Part shown: positions 1 through 8,373 of the stretch, in pieces
Position numbering within the stretch: position 1 is the first letter of the stretch
How the letters are laid out: every line of letters starts with the position of its first letter
Assembly: GCF_024347495.1 (NCBI RefSeq)
Contig: NZ_AP025491.1
Location: 806,001 to 870,000 of the forward strand
From: Vibrio gallaecicus
Lineage (GTDB): Bacteria; Pseudomonadota; Gammaproteobacteria; Enterobacterales; Vibrionaceae
Direction of reading: 5' to 3'
DNA: 64,000 nucleotides
Notes under the pieces: generated by a model
Database searches by the model: none
The model's input: the letters and a program-made list of their open reading frames with translations, nothing else
What the model was told of the DNA's origin: nothing
Made by a program: the position numbers and the translations under genes

Positions 1-798
1 ACCGTATTCATCATCTTTTACTAAACCCACGCCAGAAAAGTCACCCTGTAACCTATGACTATGCCCACCCACGATGACACTGATTCCTTCAATTTTGTTC
101 GCTAGATCTAAATCTGCTTCATAGCCTAAATGGCTGAGCAAAATAATTTTGTTAATCCCTTGCTGGTGAATTTGTTCAATCGTCGCTTTCGCTGTATTCA
201 ATGCGGAGGTAAATGGCGTATCTAGATCTGGGTTGGCAATGTCTGCCATTTTATCGATGCTTAAGCCAAAGATTGCGATCTTTTCTCCATCAAAATCTTT
301 GGTAATAAAAGTCGCGCTATGGGTTTCAGGGATGTAAGGCTTAATAATGGGGTTATCAGATAAGGTATGAGTTTTATTGATATCTTCATTCGATAAATCC
401 CAGTTACCTGCCAGTAAAGGAAACTCAATCTTTTTAGCGAAGATAGCCACCGGTTCATTACCCATATCAAGCTCGTGATTACCTAATGTCATTGCATCTA
501 TATTCAGAGCATTCAACAAGTCGGCATTCGCTTTACCTTTAAATAATGAAAAGTACAAAGTACCTTGGAAACAGTCTCCAGCATGTAGAAACAGTGTACC
601 CTTACCTTGTCTCGTTGCTTCATCTTTTAATTGTTTAAAACGTGTTGCGATTCGAGCAAACCCGCCAGTACTAACATAAGGTTCGATGATTTGCTTATTC
701 ACATTTAGTGATAGCTGTAATGACGTTGGTTCAAAGTATGAGTGGGTGTCATTAATGTGTGCCAAAACAATTTTGGTCGGCTTATTATTTTTAGTCAT
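1..798 (-). CDS. 5'-nucleotidase / metallophosphatase family protein, 3' end outside the window
   Basis: First 266 codons of a calcineurin-like metallophosphoesterase of the UshA/5'-nucleotidase type, which removes phosphate from nucleotides or cyclic nucleotides. Metal-binding motifs are readable: HINDTHSYFEP near residue 14, HAGDCFQG near 70, TLGNHELD near 102 and VGGHSHRL near 240. The start is ATG at 796-798 with AGAGAG upstream. Unlike UshA, the N-terminus (MTKNNKPTKIVLAHI) shows no signal peptide, so the enzyme may be cytoplasmic or exported in another way. The C-terminal nucleotide-specificity domain lies beyond the window edge. The family call is firm; the substrate is not known. The gene is divergent from the YbjD-like gene. 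Confidence 0.88.
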   Translation of the reverse strand, partial: MTKNNKPTKIVLAHINDTHSYFEPTSLQLSLNVNKQIIEPYVSTGGFARIATRFKQLKDEATRQGKGTLFLHAGDCFQGTLYFSLFKGKANADLLNALNIDAMTLGNHELDMGNEPVAIFAKKIEFPLLAGNWDLSNEDINKTHTLSDNPIIKPYIPETHSATFITKDFDGEKIAIFGLSIDKMADIANPDLDTPFTSALNTAKATIEQIHQQGINKIILLSHLGYEADLDLANKIEGISVIVGGHSHRLQGDFSGVGLVKDDEYG

Positions 799-883
799 AT
801 GATTTCTCTCTTTGTCCCATTCATACTAGGTGGAGAATCATGACAGAATCGTGAATTTTATGAAACAAGACTGCAAAAAAATC

Positions 884-913
884 TCACTCTTATTTCAGTA
901 TAGAAAAGAGTGA
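884..913. promoter_or_regulatory. inverted repeat between divergent genes
   Basis: TCACTCTT (884-891) and AAGAGTGA (906-913) form 8-base arms around a 14-base spacer, in the 236-base gap between the divergent nucleotidase and ybjD-like genes. It lies upstream of both genes, so an operator is more likely than a terminator. No regulator is identified. Confidence 0.3.
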
Positions 914-1034
914 TTTCTACCAAAAGATTTTGATTTGTGACCAGGCAAGACACCAAACGGTGAATTTTCTATTATGATGAAAGTAATCTGTTAGCTTTCA
1001 AACAATTAGCAGATACACCAGCAGGAGTAAGCCT

Positions 1035-2735
1035 ATGCAATTAGAAAGAATAGAAATTTCTGGCTTTCGCGGTATCAAACGTATGTCTTTAGCTTTTGAT
1101 GAGCTCACCACACTAATAGGTGAAAATACGTGGGGTAAATCGTCTTTATTAGATGCACTTTCAGTCGTATTACCCGCAGATGGCATCCCCTATCATTTCG
1201 AAATGCCCGATTTTCATGTCGACTATTCTGTTTCTCACCCACAATCTCAGCACCTTCAAATCGTTCTCTCTCTTAAAGCTAATGACAAAAGCGAACTTAA
1301 TGCTGGTCGATACCGAAAATTAAAACCGATTTGGGTTCAAGACGAATTTGGCGTCTTTCGAATCTATTACCGAATTAGTGCAACCCTTGAGCAATACGAA
1401 ACCACTACCCATTACGCCTTTCTAGATTTAGAGGGAAATCCTCTTAAACTTCACCACTCTGAAAAATTAGCGCAAGAATTAATGACGCTTCACCCGGTAA
1501 TTCGCCTGCGTGATGCTAGGCACTTCGAGCGACCATTTAATGCTCAAACAGCTAAAAGCAATGGCAATGGCAATGGCAATGGCAATGGCAATGGCAATGG
1601 CAATGGCAATGGACAGACTAACGGTAACACTAGAGTTGAAAAACGAATTGATAACACTTGCCGACGTTTAATGGCTATTCCGGGACATGTAAACAAAGGT
1701 GAAATGCGTAGCAGCCTTAATTCAATGCAAAGTTTAATTGAGCACTACTTTTCATTTAAGAGCTTAACAAGAAAGAATCCTCGTAAACCAAGAGACGGTT
1801 TACTCTATTCATCAGGGGCAAATGACAAAAGTATTCACCAAATTGTAGAAGAAACGAAAAACAAACAAACTCAACTGCTGTTTATGGGACTGTTGAATGC
1901 CTATTTACAAGCAAAGGGACCAACCGATCTAAGGCGTTGCGCTCGCCCTTTATTGATCCTTGAAGATCCTGAAGGTCGTTTACACCCGACACACCTTGCT
2001 AGAGCTTGGAGTTTATTGCAGAAGTTACCCATGCAAAAGATCTTAACGACTAACAGTGGTGACCTTCTTGCAGCTGTACCTCTACAATCCATTCGTAGGT
2101 TAGTTCGTCAATCAGACAAAACTGTCGCAAATCAGCTATCTACAAACAAATTCTGTAAAGATGAACTGCGTAGAATCGGTTTTCATATTCGTTTTCACCG
2201 TTCTGGTGCTTTATACGCAAGGTGCTGGTTATTAGTGGAAGGTGAAACGGAAGTGTGGCTTTTCAATGAGTTAGCGAATCAATGTGGCTATAACTTAGCA
2301 GCCGAAGGCGTTCAAATCATTGAGTTTGCACAATCCGGTTTGAAAGCTCTTATCAAAGTAGCCAAAGAGTTTGGGATTGATTGGCACGTAGTGACTGATG
2401 GAGATGCAGCAGGTAAAAAGTATGCTTCCACTGTTATTTCACAGCTCGGACACGATCAAGAGAGACATAGACTGACAGAACTGCCAGATAAAGACATTGA
2501 GCATTATTTATATGCGAATGGCTTTGAAACTTTTTTTAGAGATATGGTGAAGATCCCGCATGATCACCCTATTCCAGCCAAAAAAGTGGTAATGAAAGTC
2601 TTAAAAAAACACGCAAAACCCGACCTAGCTTTAGCTATTGTTTCTTATTGTGAAAGTCGCGGTCAAGAGTGCATTCCTCTGCTACTTAGATGGACGCTAA
2701 AGCGTGTAATTACCATGGCAAACGGTAATACCTAA
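1035..2735 (+). CDS. ybjD: YbjD-like OLD-family ATPase/TOPRIM protein (DUF2813)
   Basis: Overcoming-lysogenization-defect type protein: an ABC/SMC-like ATPase N-terminus followed by a TOPRIM nuclease domain. The Walker A is GENTWGKSS (residues 29-37), and the signature half with LILEDPEGRLHPTH lies near 310. The TOPRIM acidic residues are in LLVEGETE (about 400-406) and VTDGDAAGK (D455, D457). At 566 residues it is slightly longer than E. coli YbjD. Part of the excess is an Asn-Gly run at residues 176-193, encoded by a hexanucleotide repeat inside the ATPase domain. OLD proteins cut or nick DNA and some act in phage defence; the role of YbjD itself is uncertain. It stands alone, not next to a GajB-type helicase. 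Start ATG at 1035, with AGGAG 9 bases upstream. Confidence 0.85.
   Translation: MQLERIEISGFRGIKRMSLAFDELTTLIGENTWGKSSLLDALSVVLPADGIPYHFEMPDFHVDYSVSHPQSQHLQIVLSLKANDKSELNAGRYRKLKPIWVQDEFGVFRIYYRISATLEQYETTTHYAFLDLEGNPLKLHHSEKLAQELMTLHPVIRLRDARHFERPFNAQTAKSNGNGNGNGNGNGNGNGNGQTNGNTRVEKRIDNTCRRLMAIPGHVNKGEMRSSLNSMQSLIEHYFSFKSLTRKNPRKPRDGLLYSSGANDKSIHQIVEETKNKQTQLLFMGLLNAYLQAKGPTDLRRCARPLLILEDPEGRLHPTHLARAWSLLQKLPMQKILTTNSGDLLAAVPLQSIRRLVRQSDKTVANQLSTNKFCKDELRRIGFHIRFHRSGALYARCWLLVEGETEVWLFNELANQCGYNLAAEGVQIIEFAQSGLKALIKVAKEFGIDWHVVTDGDAAGKKYASTVISQLGHDQERHRLTELPDKDIEHYLYANGFETFFRDMVKIPHDHPIPAKKVVMKVLKKHAKPDLALAIVSYCESRGQECIPLLLRWTLKRVITMANGNT
1560..1613 (+). repeat. hexanucleotide repeat (AATGGC)8 plus AATGGA, encoding (Asn-Gly)9
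   Basis: Eight perfect AATGGC units and a ninth ending in A, in frame within the YbjD-like gene. The unit is two codons, so slippage changes length without breaking the frame. Confidence 0.97.
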
Positions 2736-2790
2736 CTTTCTGATTTCATATATGAATATTTTATAGATTAATCTGATTATAACTTCTATT

Positions 2791-2818
2791 AAAAAAGGCA
2801 CACCAAATGGTGTGCCTG
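2791..2818 (-). terminator. terminator of the DUF1097 gene
   Basis: AGGCACACCA / TGGTGTGCCT (2797-2806, 2809-2818) is a 10-bp stem. Only on the minus strand is it followed by a T run (CCTTTTTT), so it serves the gene at 2910-3419. Confidence 0.75.
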
Positions 2819-2909
2819 TATAAAAACATATACAAATTAATCGGGGGTTAATCTTAATCCTTACAGTACAACCAACATTGTGTAAAAACTGATTTAAGCT
2901 TTCGCGTGC

Positions 2910-3419
2910 TTAAGCTTTTACTTGTTTAGAGTGTTGTTCTGGTAATTCAGAAGATTGGTTTGATTTTTCATGAAGCCATAAGCCCGTTGCTTTCATTAAG
3001 TATCCAAATACACCACCGAGCAGAAGTGAAGGCACAACAAGTTGCCAATCACCTGCTGCTGCAAATGTCGCACAACAACCAATGAAGGTACCAGGGATGT
3101 ACCCTAGCCAAGCTTGTTTTGCTTGAATACACATAAAGAAAGCAACCACAGCCGTAATCACATAACCCAGAATTTCAAGACCTGCAAATGTTGAGCTGTG
3201 AATAATCACCATCGCCCAAAAAACGCCAGTCATGTTTGTCAGTAAGCTACTCAATAGCCCCTTAAACCCGGCAGTAGGTGAAGCAAAGTAGCTGGTGCAC
3301 CCTAAGAAACCAGCCCACGAGAGTAAGCCAAAAGAAATGGCAATCCATCCCCAAAGACCTGACAAAATACCTGTTGTTAAAGAAATTGCGACTAATGTAC
3401 TCATACTATTTCTAAACAT
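2910..3419 (-). CDS. DUF1097 inner membrane protein (YcdZ-like)
   Basis: Hydrophobic 169-residue protein with about five membrane segments and a short charged tail (HEKSNQSSELPEQHSKQ). It has the glycine-rich pattern of the DUF1097 family, for example E. coli YcdZ. The function is unknown; a small-molecule channel or transporter is only a guess. Two starts are possible: the ATG at 3417-3419, and a second ATG five codons in (MSTLVAIS), which fits the family length better. Neither has a strong ribosome binding site. It is a single gene with its own terminator. Confidence 0.7.
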   Translation of the reverse strand: MFRNSMSTLVAISLTTGILSGLWGWIAISFGLLSWAGFLGCTSYFASPTAGFKGLLSSLLTNMTGVFWAMVIIHSSTFAGLEILGYVITAVVAFFMCIQAKQAWLGYIPGTFIGCCATFAAAGDWQLVVPSLLLGGVFGYLMKATGLWLHEKSNQSSELPEQHSKQVKA

Positions 3420-3556
3420 TCAGTAGTTGCTGTTGCTACTACCTGTTTAGCCTCATATAAAATCAAGTATGCATACTATGTGAAGAATGGACTTTTTCTA
3501 GCGATCTAAATCACACTAACAATGTACGGTGGATTGGGTTTATCACAATAAGGAGA

Positions 3557-3585
3557 CCGATATCGCTTAATCAACAGATATCGGT
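3557..3585. promoter_or_regulatory. inverted repeat ACCGATATC / GATATCGGT
   Basis: Perfect 9-base arms (3557-3565 and 3577-3585) between the convergently placed upstream part of the DUF1097 gene and the 3' end of the LysR gene. There is no T run on either strand, so it is a weak candidate for transcription termination or an operator. Confidence 0.35.
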
Positions 3586-3632
3586 ATCTAGGTTTGGGTG
3601 GGATTTTTATGAATATTATCTAAATTAGAATC

Positions 3633-4538
3633 TTAAAGGACCGATGGTCTTCCTTTCATCATTCGTTTACCTTCTTGCTTTATACATTCAGCAAGCGGGT
3701 TTTCAGACATATCGGCACGCCAAATAAATGAAAGTGTTCTTTCCATTTCTAACTGCGGCACATTCAGTGTTACTAACTGTCCTGATTCGATAAAACGCTC
3801 TACATCTAAAAATGGTAAGCATGTTAGATATTGACCATTCGCAACCAAACTTCTCAGTACTGGAACGTGCTCATACTCACGCCATACATCAAGATCTGAA
3901 ATTAAATGATGAATAGAGCTATCAAATATTTTTCGAGTGCCAGAGCCATGTTCACGTAATACCCACTTTGCTTGCTCTAATTGAGCCAAACTGACCCTTT
4001 CACGTTTTGCAAATGGATGATGAGCCGATGCAACAACGGTTAAATGGTCTGTACACCACACTTCTTGATTCACTCGGTTGTCGTCACAGCGCCCTTCAAT
4101 CACACCTAAATCATATTTGTAATCCAGAACTCCATCTATCACAGCTTGGGTACTTTGCACTCCAAGCTCAATTCTCATTTCCGGAAAGTCGTTATCAATA
4201 ATACTGATGAGGTCTGGAACTAAGTGCTCTGCTGGAGTTTGGCTCGCGCCAAGTTTAAGTTCACCACTTAATAGATGCTGTTCATAAAAGCCCATCTCAA
4301 TTTGCTGAGCATCTTGCAATAAACGCTTGGCTTTGGGTCTAAGCCACATCCCCCAATGAGTAAGCGCCATTTGCTTCCCTTGCCTTTCAAACAAAGGTCT
4401 GCCGAGCATTTTCTCTAGTTGTGCAAGCGACATACTGGTCGCGGATTGTGTCAGGGCTAACTTGTCAGCAGCCTGGCTCACACTGCCGGACTCTGCAACA
4501 GCGTCAAACACCGTTAGTTGCTTAAGTGAATAGCGCAA
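3633..4538 (-). CDS. LysR-type regulator, YeiE-like
   Basis: 301-residue LysR family activator/repressor. The N-terminal winged helix-turn-helix is MRYSLKQLTVFDAVAESGSV through about residue 60 (SQAADKLALTQSATSMSLAQLE), followed by the substrate-binding domain. The motif LREHGSGTRKIFD and the phrase LGVIEGRCDD match the YeiE/CysB-like branch; E. coli YeiE senses sulfite. It is divergent from the FNT-CBS channel gene with a 281-base intergenic region that holds palindromic sites, so it probably controls that channel and itself. The effector is not shown by the sequence. Confidence 0.83.
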   Translation of the reverse strand: MRYSLKQLTVFDAVAESGSVSQAADKLALTQSATSMSLAQLEKMLGRPLFERQGKQMALTHWGMWLRPKAKRLLQDAQQIEMGFYEQHLLSGELKLGASQTPAEHLVPDLISIIDNDFPEMRIELGVQSTQAVIDGVLDYKYDLGVIEGRCDDNRVNQEVWCTDHLTVVASAHHPFAKRERVSLAQLEQAKWVLREHGSGTRKIFDSSIHHLISDLDVWREYEHVPVLRSLVANGQYLTCLPFLDVERFIESGQLVTLNVPQLEMERTLSFIWRADMSENPLAECIKQEGKRMMKGRPSVL

Positions 4539-4636
4539 TTTTCTTCCTTAATTTTATTGTCATTATATGTGGATCCATCGCTTTATAAAACTGACGTTGT
4601 AAGCAATCAATTTCATTTTACCCTCTGAAAAATCTA

Positions 4637-4673
4637 TATCAATATTTTTGATAAGGTTTTTAAAAATTATCAA
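4637..4673. promoter_or_regulatory. overlapping palindromes, probable LysR operator
   Basis: TATCAA at 4637-4642, TTGATA at 4648-4653 and TATCAA at 4668-4673. The first two form a perfect palindrome with a 5-base centre; the second and third form a wider one with a 14-base centre. The position, between the divergent LysR and transporter genes, fits an autoregulatory/activation site. Confidence 0.5.
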
Positions 4674-4794
4674 TTTTACCTAAGCACCTTCGAGTCGTAA
4701 TCTGATTTGGCAGCACAGAAACACAGTCTGCAAAACAAATAAATAAACACTTTACTCATTAAACACTGACTCATTAAAACACTAGGAATTACGT

Positions 4795-4839
4795 ATGAAG
4801 GATTGTTCAAGGAGGTGGTATGGCTGCCAGTACTTCTGA
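4795..4839 (+). CDS. possible 14-codon upstream ORF overlapping the FNT-CBS start
   Basis: ATG at 4795 has AGGA seven bases upstream and reads MKDCSRRWYGCQYF, ending at TGA 4837-4839. It overlaps the transporter start (4820) in another frame and contains the transporter's AGGAGG. This arrangement would allow translational coupling. It is so short that chance is a real alternative. Confidence 0.3.
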   Translation: MKDCSRRWYGCQYF

Positions 4840-6271
4840 AAATCATCAATTGTTTTCACCGACAGAAATGATGGCTGAAGCTGAAAAGTTTGCATTAAGT
4901 AAAGCCAGTAAAACGAGCGGGATGACAATCAGCTTAGCCATTATGGCAGGTGCTTTTATCGGCTTAGCATTCTTATTCTACATAACCGTAACAACAGGTA
5001 GTGCAGATGCAGGCTGGGGGCTCAGCCGCTTAGCAGGCGGAATCGCATTTAGTATGGGGCTTATATTAATCGTGATATGTGGTGGAGAGCTTTTTACAAG
5101 TTCAGTTCTCTCTAGTATTTCATGGGCAAATAAGCAAATTACATTTGGCAAGATGCTGTCTATTTGGGGAAAGGTCTACCTAGGTAATTTCATAGGAGCA
5201 ATGTTTCTTCTTGCTCTTGTGGCGGCGGCAGGTTTGTACCAATTGGATCATGGTCAATGGGGACTTAATGCTCTAAACATTGCACAACACAAGCTACACC
5301 ATAGCCCAGTTCAAGCGTTTGCTTTAGGGGTGCTATGTAACCTACTCGTCTGCTTGGCTATATGGCTAACATTTAGTTCTGCCAATGCCATGACTAAAGC
5401 AATGATGACAGTTCTACCCGTAGCAATGTTTGTCAGCAGCGGTTTTGAACACTGTGTTGCCAACATGTTCATGGTGCCATTGGGGATTACTATCCAAACA
5501 TTTGCACCTGAAAGCTTCTGGGTACAAATAGGCGCAAGCCAAGCAAGCTACGCAGATTTGAATATTGTGCAATTCGTTACCGCTAATTTAGTACCCGTAA
5601 CACTTGGCAATATCGTCGGAGGTGCAGTACTCGTTGGATTAGCTAACTGGAGCATCTACCGCCGCCCACAACTAAAAGCAACTCAAGTTGCCACTATTAC
5701 TCAAACAACAAATATTACGTCAGTTAAGGAAAATCCTATGAACACTAACACTCTAGTTAAAGAAATCATGAATACTCAACCTATTACTCTTAGTGTGGAA
5801 ATGCCAACTGCCGTTGCTATCGATACACTTTTGGATGCTAACCAAGTTGGCGCTCCAGTATGTGACATTGAAGGTCGCTTAGTTGGATTTTTCTCTGTGC
5901 ATGACGTGATGGTTGATTTGTGGTGCCAAGATTACTTACCAGTTAAAGGTCAAAAGGTTGTTGATTTAATGAGCCGTGATGTCATCGCAATAAGCTCTAC
6001 AGACAAACTTGTGGATGTTGCTGAATTCTTATGCATCGATAAAGAGCAGCTATACCCAACAACAAGCATGGGCATCGCGACTCGCTTAACTTCTCTATCT
6101 CTTGAAGAGCGAGCAAAAGCGATGAAAGTGAGCCAGCCACATATGCTGCCTGTTTTAGAAAACGGCGTGATGACTGGCATGCTCACCAGAGCAGAAGTAA
6201 TGAAGTCATTACGACCAGTATACGGTGATCGTTTGAATATTGTAGAGCCAGCACAACTAGAAACGGCGTAA
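4820..6271 (+). CDS. formate/nitrite transporter (FocA family) fused to a CBS-domain pair
   Basis: 483-residue fusion. Residues about 1-290 are an FNT pentameric channel: six membrane segments, the pore signature GFEHCVANMF (H211) and FTSS (T93), which match FocA's gating His and Thr. Residues about 307-475 hold two CBS motifs (NQVGAPVCDIEGRLVGFF and PHMLPVLENGVMTGMLTRAE), which usually bind adenine nucleotides and gate channels or enzymes. The substrate could be formate, nitrite or hydrosulfide; the sequence does not decide. The start ATG at 4820 has AAGGAGG. Met307 has its own well-placed AAGGA (see 5726-5740), so a free CBS protein may also be made. FocA proteins are normally about 280 residues. 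It is divergent from a YeiE-like regulator. Confidence 0.87.
   Translation: MAASTSENHQLFSPTEMMAEAEKFALSKASKTSGMTISLAIMAGAFIGLAFLFYITVTTGSADAGWGLSRLAGGIAFSMGLILIVICGGELFTSSVLSSISWANKQITFGKMLSIWGKVYLGNFIGAMFLLALVAAAGLYQLDHGQWGLNALNIAQHKLHHSPVQAFALGVLCNLLVCLAIWLTFSSANAMTKAMMTVLPVAMFVSSGFEHCVANMFMVPLGITIQTFAPESFWVQIGASQASYADLNIVQFVTANLVPVTLGNIVGGAVLVGLANWSIYRRPQLKATQVATITQTTNITSVKENPMNTNTLVKEIMNTQPITLSVEMPTAVAIDTLLDANQVGAPVCDIEGRLVGFFSVHDVMVDLWCQDYLPVKGQKVVDLMSRDVIAISSTDKLVDVAEFLCIDKEQLYPTTSMGIATRLTSLSLEERAKAMKVSQPHMLPVLENGVMTGMLTRAEVMKSLRPVYGDRLNIVEPAQLETA
5726..5740 (+). promoter_or_regulatory. internal ribosome binding site and ATG at the FNT/CBS junction
   Basis: AAGGA at 5726-5730, seven bases, then ATG at 5738-5740, in frame (codon 307). 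Translation from here gives a 177-residue stand-alone CBS protein. The site lies exactly in the linker between the channel and the CBS domains. Confidence 0.5.
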
Positions 6272-6674
6272 CTAAAAACCTTAGCTGTAAGAGCATTAGT
6301 TGGTAAAACAGTAGTTAGAACGCTAATCATAAAGAATTATTCGCCATACAACGTTAGGCTAATAGTTGGATAATAAGTAACAAAGCTAAACCTACAAAGA
6401 TTAAAATTAATAATAGTCATGTAGTTAGTATAGATTTAGTGAGAATGGTTCTAGTGAGAATACGGCTTAAATTAATATAATTCTTGCTAGACGCTCTAGA
6501 AATGAATAGCTTAAATTCAACATAATAAAAAGGCGCAAAGTAGTAATACTTTGCGCCTTTCTTCATTCTATATTTTTATGTATTCAGTCTATTGCAACAT
6601 ATGCATGCTTCTTAAATTTAGAAGCCACTCACTGAAAGCAAATACCTAGAAGGCTCTAGGCTAAGAAAATACTG
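6272..6674. other. gap, AT-rich, with a bidirectional terminator
   Basis: 403 bases between the convergent FNT-CBS and yceI genes. Apart from the terminator at about 6527-6563 and short imperfect repeats (agtgagaat at about 6440-6465), I see no gene. Confidence 0.6.
6527..6563. terminator. bidirectional terminator
   Basis: AAAGGCGCAAAGTA / TACTTTGCGCCTTT hairpin with a 4-base loop and A/T flanks on both sides, between convergent genes. Confidence 0.85.
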
Positions 6675-7244
6675 CTATTTTTTTACACCTTCAACATGCA
6701 GATCCATATCTACATAGCTTGAAGCGCCCATTACTGGAATGTTGAAATCAACAAGCTCTAGACGAGTAGTACCAACGAAACCAGCACGCTCTCCGCCCCA
6801 AGGGTCTTGACCAGCACCGATAAACTCTGCTGCTATTGTAATAGGCTTAGTAACACCATGAAGAGTCAAGTCACCCATCACATCTAGTTTACCATTACCT
6901 TTATCAACAACTTTTGTACTGCTGAATTTAGCGTCGCTAAATTTGCTTGTGTTGATAAAATCTTTACTACGGATGTGCTTATCACGCTCTGCATGATTTG
7001 AATCTAAACTAGTTGTATCGATAGTTACATTTACTTTAGACGCTTCAACATTGCTTTCATCAAAAGAAAAATCGCCTGAGAATGTGTTAAAGCGACCTTG
7101 AATAAAGCTGTAACCTAGGTGGCTTACTTTAAAGTTTACTGATGCGTGTGCACCTTTTGTATCAATCACATAATCGGCTGCGTTTGCTGCAAAAGGCATT
7201 GCCATTGCGAATGCTAGTCCTGTAGCGATAATTGATTTTTTCAT
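6675..7244 (-). CDS. yceI: YceI family periplasmic lipocalin-like protein
   Basis: 189 residues with a clear Sec signal peptide (MKKSIIATGLAFAMAMPFAANA, cut after ANA). The beta-barrel YceI domain follows, with the family features SVNFKVSHLGYS and DLTLHGVTKPIT. YceI proteins are periplasmic and bind isoprenoid-like lipids. Its start overlaps the stop of the cytochrome b561 gene (ATGA), with AGGAG nine bases upstream inside that gene, so the two are translationally coupled. The same order, yceJ-yceI, occurs in E. coli. Confidence 0.93.
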   Translation of the reverse strand: MKKSIIATGLAFAMAMPFAANAADYVIDTKGAHASVNFKVSHLGYSFIQGRFNTFSGDFSFDESNVEASKVNVTIDTTSLDSNHAERDKHIRSKDFINTSKFSDAKFSSTKVVDKGNGKLDVMGDLTLHGVTKPITIAAEFIGAGQDPWGGERAGFVGTTRLELVDFNIPVMGASSYVDMDLHVEGVKK

Positions 7245-7780
7245 TTTGAAGCTCCTATCATTTTTCGTAACGTATCGTCTTTGTCGATAATATGATGTTT
7301 AATTGCAGCTAGAGCGTGTACTGATGCCATGATGATCAGCACCCAAGCTGCGTAGTAATGAACTGAACCCGCAAGATCAGATTGATTTTCAAATAACTCA
7401 CCTAAACTTGGAACGGTGAACCAATTGAATACGTCTATTCCTCTACCATCTGATGTTGAAATCAAATAGCCCGAAATAAACAATGCAAATAAATTAATGT
7501 ACATAAAACCATGCACTAGTTTAGCCGCAACAACTTCATAAGGTTTCCCTTCAACAGAAGGTGACGTGGTCACATGCTTCCAAACGATTCTAATTAGAGT
7601 TAAGGCCGCTAGCAAAATTCCAGCAGAACGATGTAAATCAGGGGCAGTTTTATACCACTCACTATAGTAAGAAAGATCAACCATCCATAAACCTACACCA
7701 AATAAGCTAAAAATAGTCAGCGCTGAAATCCAGTGGATTGCTCGAGCAACTGCATTATAATTTTTGATTTTGTTTTCCAT
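7241..7780 (-). CDS. yceJ: cytochrome b561 (YceJ-like)
   Basis: Membrane dihaem cytochrome b of the CybB type, about 179 residues, four membrane helices, with conserved histidines at AIHWIS, DLHRSAG, LVHGFMY and VHALAAIKHH. These proteins pass electrons between quinol and periplasmic acceptors. I chose ATG at 7778-7780 (MENKIKNYNAVARAIHW); an in-frame GTG four codons upstream (7790-7792) is possible but lacks a good ribosome binding site. It is the first gene of a two-gene operon with yceI and overlaps it by 4 bases. Confidence 0.9.
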   Translation of the reverse strand: MENKIKNYNAVARAIHWISALTIFSLFGVGLWMVDLSYYSEWYKTAPDLHRSAGILLAALTLIRIVWKHVTTSPSVEGKPYEVVAAKLVHGFMYINLFALFISGYLISTSDGRGIDVFNWFTVPSLGELFENQSDLAGSVHYYAAWVLIIMASVHALAAIKHHIIDKDDTLRKMIGASK

Positions 7781-7935
7781 GAATAACCACACTAATACAA
7801 ATGGGAATGATTTCGGCTAACTTTAACGTTGTGCCCCTTCTTGTTACACATTATTTACCAAGCTTTACATAAAGGACACAGGATGAAATGAATCAACTTA
7901 TTCAAAATTTTCGAACAAGTCGTGCTTTCCCTAGC

Positions 7936-8184
7936 TTAAATCTCAACAATTTGCTCAATTTCATACAATTCATCTGCAATATCTAACATTTTTCTTTCCA
8001 TTACTTTTTGAGCATCTTCAATACCTTTGTTGTAATAAACGGCTCCAAACTTCTTACTTACAAAATCAACAAGAAACTCTGTATCAAATTGACCGAGTTC
8101 GACATCAAGCTCATCTTGTAGGTAAACTTGCAATGAATCGGTTAACGCTTTTTTTTGATTTTTGTCTAACTGAATATCCATCAT
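7936..8184 (-). CDS. DUF2164 family protein
   Basis: Small acidic protein (about 82 residues) with the DUF2164 pattern: LYLQDELDVELGQFDTEFL-like centre followed by FGAVYYNKGIEDA. The function is unknown. Two adjacent ATGs (8182-8184 and 8179-8181) follow AGAGGA; the second has the better spacing. The open frame reaches 8226, but that extension (MIMSVLNYCKKRG) has no ribosome binding site. Confidence 0.75.
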   Translation of the reverse strand: MMDIQLDKNQKKALTDSLQVYLQDELDVELGQFDTEFLVDFVSKKFGAVYYNKGIEDAQKVMERKMLDIADELYEIEQIVEI

Positions 8185-8373
8185 TAATCCTCTTTTTTTA
8201 CAATAATTTAAAACACTCATTATCATATCGCTAGCTACTCAGATAATTACTCGCGCTATTGTTTATTTTTGATAGAGAGATCATGAACTAACTATTTGAT
8301 GATAGTCATCTCAAATGAATTTACCGTACTATGACAAACTCTCAATTTCATTACCTGGTAGTAAGGGTGCTCA

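Noticed and set aside
1035..2735. Gabija-like defence system
   Set aside because: An OLD-family nuclease is present, but no helicase partner is adjacent, and the chromosomal YbjD type explains it.
4637..4653. FNR box before the FNT-CBS gene
   Set aside because: The half-sites are in the wrong order (ATCAA before TTGAT) for the FNR consensus.
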